5,016 nt of DNA from NCBI GenBank assembly GCA_019236485.1, contig JAFAIY010000215.1, positions 1 to 5,016 of the forward strand, written 5' to 3'. Position 1 is the stretch's first letter; the number at the start of each line of letters is the position of its first letter. Positions 1 through 5,016 of the stretch are shown here, in pieces. This stretch comes from Comamonas sp. (lineage in GTDB: Bacteria; Pseudomonadota; Gammaproteobacteria; Burkholderiales; Burkholderiaceae_C). The notes beneath the pieces are model-generated. The model was not told the origin of the DNA and searched no databases. It was given only the letters and a program-made list of their open reading frames with translations. Position numbers and translations under genes: made by a program.

Positions 1-4
1 GGCG

Positions 5-24
5 CAACGCAACTCAACGCAACT
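5..24. repeat. Two-copy 10-bp tandem repeat
   Basis: CAACGCAACT occurs twice, head to tail, without mismatch (5-14, 15-24). It has only two copies and sits at the window edge, so it may continue to the left. No function is evident. Confidence 0.6.
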
Positions 25-144
25 AGACAGCGCAAGGCAGCTGAGGTGCATGATGCATGCGCCGCAAATTTTACATGGCAGAAAACTGGGGTCTTTAGCC
101 GGTTCTCCAATGAAAGCGCTTCCAAAAGTACAGCTAAACCCCTG

Positions 145-160
145 AGTCTTGTACAAGACT
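145..160. promoter_or_regulatory. Perfect 16-bp palindrome, probable operator for idh
   Basis: AGTCTTGTACAAGACT reads identically on both strands, with no spacer. It lies 25 bases upstream of the -10-like box at 185-190, so a bound dimer would cover about -53 to -38 from the likely transcription start, next to or overlapping the -35 region. The core TTGTACAA fits the loose t-n-GT...AC-n-a rule known for FadR-subfamily GntR regulators. The arms GTCTT/AAGAC match palindromes that I recall from TCA-cycle genes of Burkholderiales, which is unverified. No regulator gene is present in the window, so the cognate protein is unknown. Confidence 0.5.
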
Positions 161-184
161 TAAAAAAATCGGCCCGGTTGGGCT

Positions 185-190
185 TAGAAT
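185..190 (+). promoter_or_regulatory. Candidate -10 box of the idh promoter
   Basis: TAGAAT matches five of six bases of the sigma-70 -10 consensus. It lies inside CTTAGAATTT (183-192), a 10-mer that recurs exactly upstream of icd (4200-4209). No good -35 hexamer exists at the standard spacing, because the bases there are A-rich. The promoter may therefore need an activator, or the true -10 may lie elsewhere. Transcription would start near 197. Confidence 0.35.
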
Positions 191-200
191 TTTGTATCGT

Positions 201-233
201 GGGAACGTATTGCAAAAGATAGCAATGCTTCCC
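201..233 (+). promoter_or_regulatory. Hairpin at the 5' end of the predicted idh leader
   Basis: GGGAA (201-205) pairs with TTCCC (229-233), and ATTGC (209-213) pairs with GCAAT (222-226). The stems are separated by a small internal loop (CGT against GC) and capped by an 8-base loop. If transcription starts near 197, this stem-loop would form almost at the mRNA 5' end, where it could stabilise the transcript. At the DNA level the inner ATTGC-N8-GCAAT could instead be a protein-binding site. There is no T-run, so it is not a terminator. Confidence 0.4.
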
Positions 234-313
234 GCTGTGTCAGGCCCCATTGCGCAGACTCGGGATGCAGGCCCAAGGCACGCCCCCACCTTTTTCACAA
301 CCTGAGACAAGAG

Positions 314-2545
<2,232 letters not shown>

Positions 2546-2589
2546 GCCAAGCTGTTTGCAGTGCGGGGCTTGACCCGCCTGCCAGCGCC

Positions 2590-2624
2590 AAGCCGGTGAA
2601 CCTGAAAAGGCCACCGGCTTTTTT
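2590..2624 (+). terminator. Intrinsic terminator of idh
   Basis: AAGCCGGTG (2590-2598) pairs perfectly with CACCGGCTT (2612-2620), and six T's (2619-2624) close the element. Within the loop, CCT/AGG can form a small extra stem around GAAA (2601-2610). It starts 44 bases after the idh stop, in the right orientation. Confidence 0.88.
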
Positions 2625-2633
2625 GCGTTGCTT

Positions 2634-2680
2634 GCTATATAAAAAGAAGCTGCTGGCGCCTTTCTTATATGCGCCAACGG
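2634..2680. repeat. REP-like intergenic hairpin element, Comamonadaceae type (candidate)
   Basis: An A/T-rich start (GCTATATAAAAAG) leads into AAGCTGCTGGCGC, an 11-base A/T-rich loop, and GCGCCAACGG. The arms TGGCGC (2654-2659) and GCGCCA (2671-2676) pair perfectly. This order (GCTATnnAAAA, then AGCTGCTRGCGC, a spacer and GCGCYA) matches a palindromic element I recall being scattered between genes in Comamonadaceae genomes. It sits directly after a terminator and before the next gene, a usual place for such repeats. There is no T-run after the stem, so it is not a second terminator. The family assignment is from memory. It may also contain or displace the promoter of the CPCC gene, for which I find no clear -35/-10 pair. 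Confidence 0.45.
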
Positions 2681-2713
2681 TTGATCTGACTGAGATTCCT
2701 GGAAGGACAGGCC

Positions 2714-2968
2714 ATGCCCTTGTTTCAATGCCCGTGCTGTGATTATTTCTCTCTGGAAGATCGCGGCGAGTACAGCATCTGCAAGCTCTGCTTCTGGGAA
2801 GACGACGGGCTGGATGTGGCGCAGGCGGACAGATATTCAGGTCCCAATCACATGACGCTGCGCGAAGGGAGGCGCAATTTTCAGGACTTTGGGGCCTGCG
2901 ACCGAAACATGCTGAAGAACGTGCTGCCCGCAATCGAGCGCCGGAACTTCGAGCGTCGGCCGCGCTGA
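2714..2968 (+). CDS. CPCC family cysteine-rich (zinc-ribbon-like) protein
   Basis: This gene encodes an 84-residue protein of the Cys-rich CPCC family, whose function is unknown. The N-terminal half carries C6-P-C8-C9 and, 14 residues on, C23-x-x-C26 followed by FWEDDG (27-32). Together these make a compact four- or five-cysteine cluster that probably binds zinc. The second family signature follows at 42-62 (SGPN...L.EGRRNF..FGAC, with another cysteine at 62). No signal peptide or membrane segment is visible, so it is probably cytosolic. The start is well supported: GGAAGGA (2701-2707) lies six bases before ATG. Codon use differs from idh, with AGA, AGG, CGA, TTG and TCA all appearing, which suggests low expression or a different history. 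It lies between the idh terminator and a bidirectional terminator, so it is probably a single-gene unit. A link to isocitrate metabolism is not indicated. Confidence 0.85.
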   Translation: MPLFQCPCCDYFSLEDRGEYSICKLCFWEDDGLDVAQADRYSGPNHMTLREGRRNFQDFGACDRNMLKNVLPAIERRNFERRPR

Positions 2969-2979
2969 AGACTGGAAAA

Positions 2980-3016
2980 ACAAAGCCGGCAGGTCCGCGG
3001 TGACTGCCGGCTTTGT
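2980..3016. terminator. Bidirectional terminator between convergent genes
   Basis: ACAAAGCCGGCAG (2980-2992) and CTGCCGGCTTTGT (3004-3016) form a perfect 13-bp stem with an 11-base loop. It starts 11 bases after the CPCC stop. On the plus strand the tail is only TTTGT. On the minus strand the stem is followed by TTTTTCC (complement of 2974-2980), a better U-run. It can therefore serve both the CPCC gene and the converging DUF192 gene. Confidence 0.82.
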
Positions 3017-3060
3017 ATTGAGGGTAAGACTGAGTCTGAGTGAAAACTGGCTCAAATCCA

Positions 3061-3105
3061 AGCAATAACAGCGTTAAAAGCTATTGAAATAGTAGTGATC
3101 AGCGA
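3061..3105. repeat. Possible degenerate copy of the REP-like element at the DUF192 gene end
   Basis: GCTATTGAAATAGTAG (3080-3095) followed by TGATCAGCG resembles the left half of the element at 2634-2680 and the general GCTATTnnAAATAGTAGCTGCTAGCGC pattern I recall. It contains its own inverted repeat, CTATT-GA-AATAG (3081-3092). The DUF192 stop codon (complement of 3099-3101) lies inside it, so the repeat may have supplied the stop. The GCGC hairpin half is not preserved, so the call is weak. Confidence 0.25.
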
Positions 3106-3608
3106 CCGAAGGGCGCGCCGCCCAGCTTGGTGCCGGCCTTGATGCCGCGCTTGGCAAACCAGCCCTGGTTCATCTCCAGCACATAGCGCACGGGCTTGGC
3201 CGAGCAGTGGGAGTCGTCGGTCATGGGCTGCATGTCCGCCAGATTGACGATGGTGCCGTCGTCGGCCACAAAGGCCGCGGTCAGCGGCAGTATGGTGTTG
3301 CGCATCCAGAAGCACTGCACGCCGGGCACCTCGAACACAAACAGCATGCCCTCCTGCTGGGGCATTTCCTTGCGGAACATCAGACCGATTTCGCGCTGGC
3401 GCTCGGTCACGGCCAGCTGCGTGTCTATGCGGTACATGCCCGCCGTCAGGTCCGTGCGGCGCAGATTCATCTGCGGCTGGCCTTGATCGCCGGCCATGGC
3501 CGGAGCGGCGCCCAGCAGTCCGAACAGGGTCGCTGCGGCCAGCGCCATGGCGCGCGCGCGCCAGCCGTACTGGCGCGAGTCAGAGGTCTGGCTGGAGAAA
3601 TTCTTCAT
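3099..3608 (-). CDS. Exported DUF192 family protein
   Basis: This gene encodes a 169-residue protein with an N-terminal signal peptide. A basic n-region (to R19) is followed by a hydrophobic core (MALAAATLFGLLGAA, 21-35) and a signal peptidase I site, AMA|GD, after residue 39. The mature part is a single DUF192 domain with its usual blocks: T69-ER...GLMFRKEMPQQEGMLFVF (to 92), CFWMRNTILPLTAAFV (99-114), and DMQPM...KPVRYVLEMNQGWFAKRGIKAGTKL (125-162). The family is common in proteobacterial periplasms as a small stand-alone domain without an established biochemical role. C99 and C135 could form a disulfide, which is inference. The start at 3608 has a close AAGG (3612-3615). The internal Met21 is an alternative start that would still give a signal peptide, though with almost no n-region. 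Neighbours on the same strand are separated by a terminator-like hairpin, so it is probably transcribed alone. Confidence 0.9.
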   Translation of the reverse strand: MKNFSSQTSDSRQYGWRARAMALAAATLFGLLGAAPAMAGDQGQPQMNLRRTDLTAGMYRIDTQLAVTERQREIGLMFRKEMPQQEGMLFVFEVPGVQCFWMRNTILPLTAAFVADDGTIVNLADMQPMTDDSHCSAKPVRYVLEMNQGWFAKRGIKAGTKLGGAPFGR

Positions 3609-3665
3609 AAGCCTTGCATGCCAAAAAAGGAATCGAAAGCCGAGAGCCTAAGGCATGGCGCCTGA

Positions 3666-3679
3666 ATTTCGGCTGAAAT
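3666..3679. promoter_or_regulatory. Short inverted repeat upstream of the DUF192 gene
   Basis: ATTTC-GGCT-GAAAT is a perfect 5-bp inverted repeat with a four-base centre. It lies 58 bases upstream of the DUF192 start and downstream (minus-strand sense) of the 3697-3731 terminator. The position suits an operator or promoter-proximal hairpin. I could not find a convincing -35/-10 pair for this gene. Confidence 0.25.
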
Positions 3680-3696
3680 CGGCCCGCCTCAAACCA

Positions 3697-3731
3697 CAAA
3701 GCCCACAGAAATTTGCATTCTGCGGGCTTTG
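3697..3731 (-). terminator. Terminator-like hairpin after the Ala/Pro-rich gene
   Basis: CAAAGCCC (3697-3704) pairs with GGGCTTTG (3724-3731), and CAGAA (3706-3710) with TTCTG (3718-3722), with one A/C mismatch between the stems and a 7-base loop. On the minus strand the stem is followed by TGGTTTGAGG, a weak U-run. The hairpin starts about 70 bases past the stop of the Ala/Pro-rich gene and would separate it from the DUF192 gene. Confidence 0.6.
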
Positions 3732-3799
3732 CGCGCTTGCCGGCAGCAGCGGCCGGAGCTCAAGACCTGGGCTATGCCGGTGCAGCAGTTCAGCGTCGG

Positions 3800-4072
3800 T
3801 CAAGCGGCGGGCTTTTCAGCTTTCTTGGTGCTGTGTTTGGTGTGCGATTTGCCATGCTTGTGCATGGACTTCGCATGCTTGGCTGCGGGGGCAGGGGCTG
3901 CAGCTGGTGCCGCAGCGGGAGCGGCGGGGGCAGCGGCGGCCGGCATGGCAGCAGGAGCGGTGGCTGCGGCTGGCGCAGCAGGGGCGGCGGCAGGTTTCGC
4001 AGGCGCAGCGGCTTGGGCGAATGCGCCAGCGGCGAACGTACCGGCAATCAGGACAGCGAGTAGTTTTTTCAT
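3800..4072 (-). CDS. Small exported Ala/Pro-rich protein with His/Lys-rich tail
   Basis: This gene encodes a 90-residue protein whose family I do not recognise. It opens with a textbook signal peptide, MKKLLAVLIAGTFAAGAFA, cleaved before Q20. Residues 21-64 are low complexity, with about 30 Ala and 11 Pro of 44, like a PAP-type extended spacer. The tail (65-90) is strongly basic with five His (66, 71, 73, 77, 80) and eight Lys. The protein is probably periplasmic or envelope-associated. The tail could bind metal, nucleic acid or anionic envelope polymers, or act like acid-shock (Asr-type) proteins, but this is speculation. I chose the ATG at 4072 because it begins the signal peptide and has AGGA (4084-4087) 11 bases upstream. 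A further in-frame ATG 28 codons upstream gives a non-signal-like extension. The G+C bias of the Ala/Pro repeats opens spurious frames on the other strand. Confidence 0.78.
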   Translation of the reverse strand: MKKLLAVLIAGTFAAGAFAQAAAPAKPAAAPAAPAAATAPAAMPAAAAPAAPAAAPAAAPAPAAKHAKSMHKHGKSHTKHSTKKAEKPAA

Positions 4073-4128
4073 GTGTGCCAATTTCCTAAAGATGCGGCAA
4101 TGCCAGGTTTCAGGGTTTTGTGCAGCGC

Positions 4129-4156
4129 AGACTATCCGCGCCTCACACTCATTCAA
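4129..4156 (-). promoter_or_regulatory. Candidate promoter of the Ala/Pro-rich gene
   Basis: On the minus strand TTGAAT (complement of 4151-4156) is followed after 16 bases by TAGTCT (complement of 4129-4134). The -35 matches at its first four bases and the -10 is weak. Transcription would start near 4122, giving a leader of about 50 bases. It lies in the divergent region shared with icd. Confidence 0.3.
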
Positions 4157-4175
4157 CGGCGGTGCTGTGCCGGCG

Positions 4176-4207
4176 TTGACAGGTTTTTACCGGCGGTTTC
4201 TTAGAAT
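4176..4207 (+). promoter_or_regulatory. Candidate promoter of icd
   Basis: TTGACA (4176-4181) is a perfect -35 hexamer and TAGAAT (4202-4207) a five-of-six -10 box. The spacing of 20 bases is longer than the usual 16-18. The -10 lies in CTTAGAATTT (4200-4209), identical to 183-192 upstream of idh. Either the promoter is stretched and needs help, or only one of the two boxes is used. Transcription would start near 4214, about 90 bases before the start codon. Confidence 0.4.
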
Positions 4208-4210
4208 TTG

Positions 4211-4222
4211 CACTGTGCAGTG
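4211..4222. promoter_or_regulatory. Inverted repeat over the predicted icd transcription start
   Basis: CACTG-TG-CAGTG has perfect 5-bp arms around a two-base centre. It begins four bases after the -10-like box, where a bound protein would block initiation. It is a candidate operator with no known regulator in view. Confidence 0.3.
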
Positions 4223-4302
4223 GTGTCAGAATTCGGTCATATGCAAAATGCACCAGCAAGGTGCGCCGCCGCACACCATCAAGGACTAGGAGATTCCAGA
4301 GC

Positions 4303-5016
<714 letters not shown>

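Larger units (their letters stand above)
1..313. other. Non-coding region upstream of idh
   Basis: No convincing gene lies in these 313 bases. From left to right I see a perfect tandem duplication of CAACGCAACT (5-14 and 15-24) and a run of overlapping GCATGC/ATGCAT palindromes (48-60). Next comes a bulged inverted repeat, GGGGTCTTTAGC (88-99) against GCTAAACCCC (133-142), whose right arm has no T-run after it, so it is not an obvious terminator. Then follow the 16-bp palindrome at 145-160, a -10-like box at 185-190, a hairpin at 201-233 and about 80 plain bases before the idh start. If the -10 box is real, the idh leader is roughly 115 bases long. The A/T-rich stretch around 145-220 contrasts with the flanking coding DNA, as expected of a promoter. 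Confidence 0.7.

Noticed and set aside
88..142. Inverted repeat GGGGTCTTTAGC / GCTAAACCCC as a terminator of an upstream gene
   Set aside because: The arms are 33 bases apart, one arm has a two-base bulge and no T-run follows; it is kept only as a remark in the upstream-region entry.
2546..2713. A single operon linking idh and the CPCC gene
   Set aside because: A strong intrinsic terminator and a repeat-like element separate them, and their codon use differs; co-transcription is unlikely.
4073..4156. N-terminal 28-residue extension of the Ala/Pro-rich protein
   Set aside because: It would bury the signal peptide, contains nothing recognisable and overlaps the predicted -10 box of that gene.
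3729..4289. A 186-codon plus-strand open frame over the Ala/Pro-rich gene and into the icd leader
   Set aside because: Its Ala/Gly run is the other-strand reading of the Ala/Pro repeats. It lacks a ribosome site and a signal or domain, and it crosses the icd promoter. The minus-strand reading has a perfect signal peptide instead.

Overview
The window looks like chromosomal DNA from a G+C-rich betaproteobacterium of the order Burkholderiales, most likely family Comamonadaceae (Comamonas, Delftia or Acidovorax type). This rests on the protein sequences, on codon use (every arginine I read in the first gene is CGC or CGT) and on a dispersed-repeat-like motif I associate with that family. The placement comes from recognition, not from a search.

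Layout. 1-313 is a long non-coding leader and promoter region. It holds a perfect 16-bp palindrome (145-160), a -10-like box (185-190) and a hairpin (201-233). 314-2545 (+) is a complete monomeric, 743-residue NADP-dependent isocitrate dehydrogenase (idh), closed by a strong intrinsic terminator at 2590-2624. A repeat-like hairpin element follows, then a small CPCC-type cysteine-rich protein (2714-2968, +). A bidirectional terminator (2980-3016) separates this from two genes on the minus strand. These are an exported DUF192 protein (3099-3608) and a tiny exported Ala/Pro-rich protein with a His/Lys-rich tail (3800-4072), with a terminator-like hairpin between them (3697-3731). A divergent promoter region (4073-4302) leads to the second isocitrate dehydrogenase gene, icd, the homodimeric E. 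coli type. It begins at 4303 and runs off the right edge after 238 codons.

How the genes relate. The main biological point is that two structurally different NADP-isocitrate dehydrogenases, both with intact visible active-site residues, lie within 2 kb of each other. Both convert isocitrate to 2-oxoglutarate and CO2 and make NADPH at the TCA/glyoxylate branch point. The dimeric enzyme keeps the serine that AceK phosphorylates in E. coli; the monomeric enzyme belongs to a family without that control. The genes have separate promoters and terminators, so they are probably regulated independently. The three small genes between them have no evident metabolic link to isocitrate dehydrogenase. I see no CRISPR array, transposase, tRNA or rRNA, and no convincing evidence of an undescribed multi-gene system. 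The less-explained items are the regulatory palindromes, the repeat-like elements and the low-complexity exported protein.
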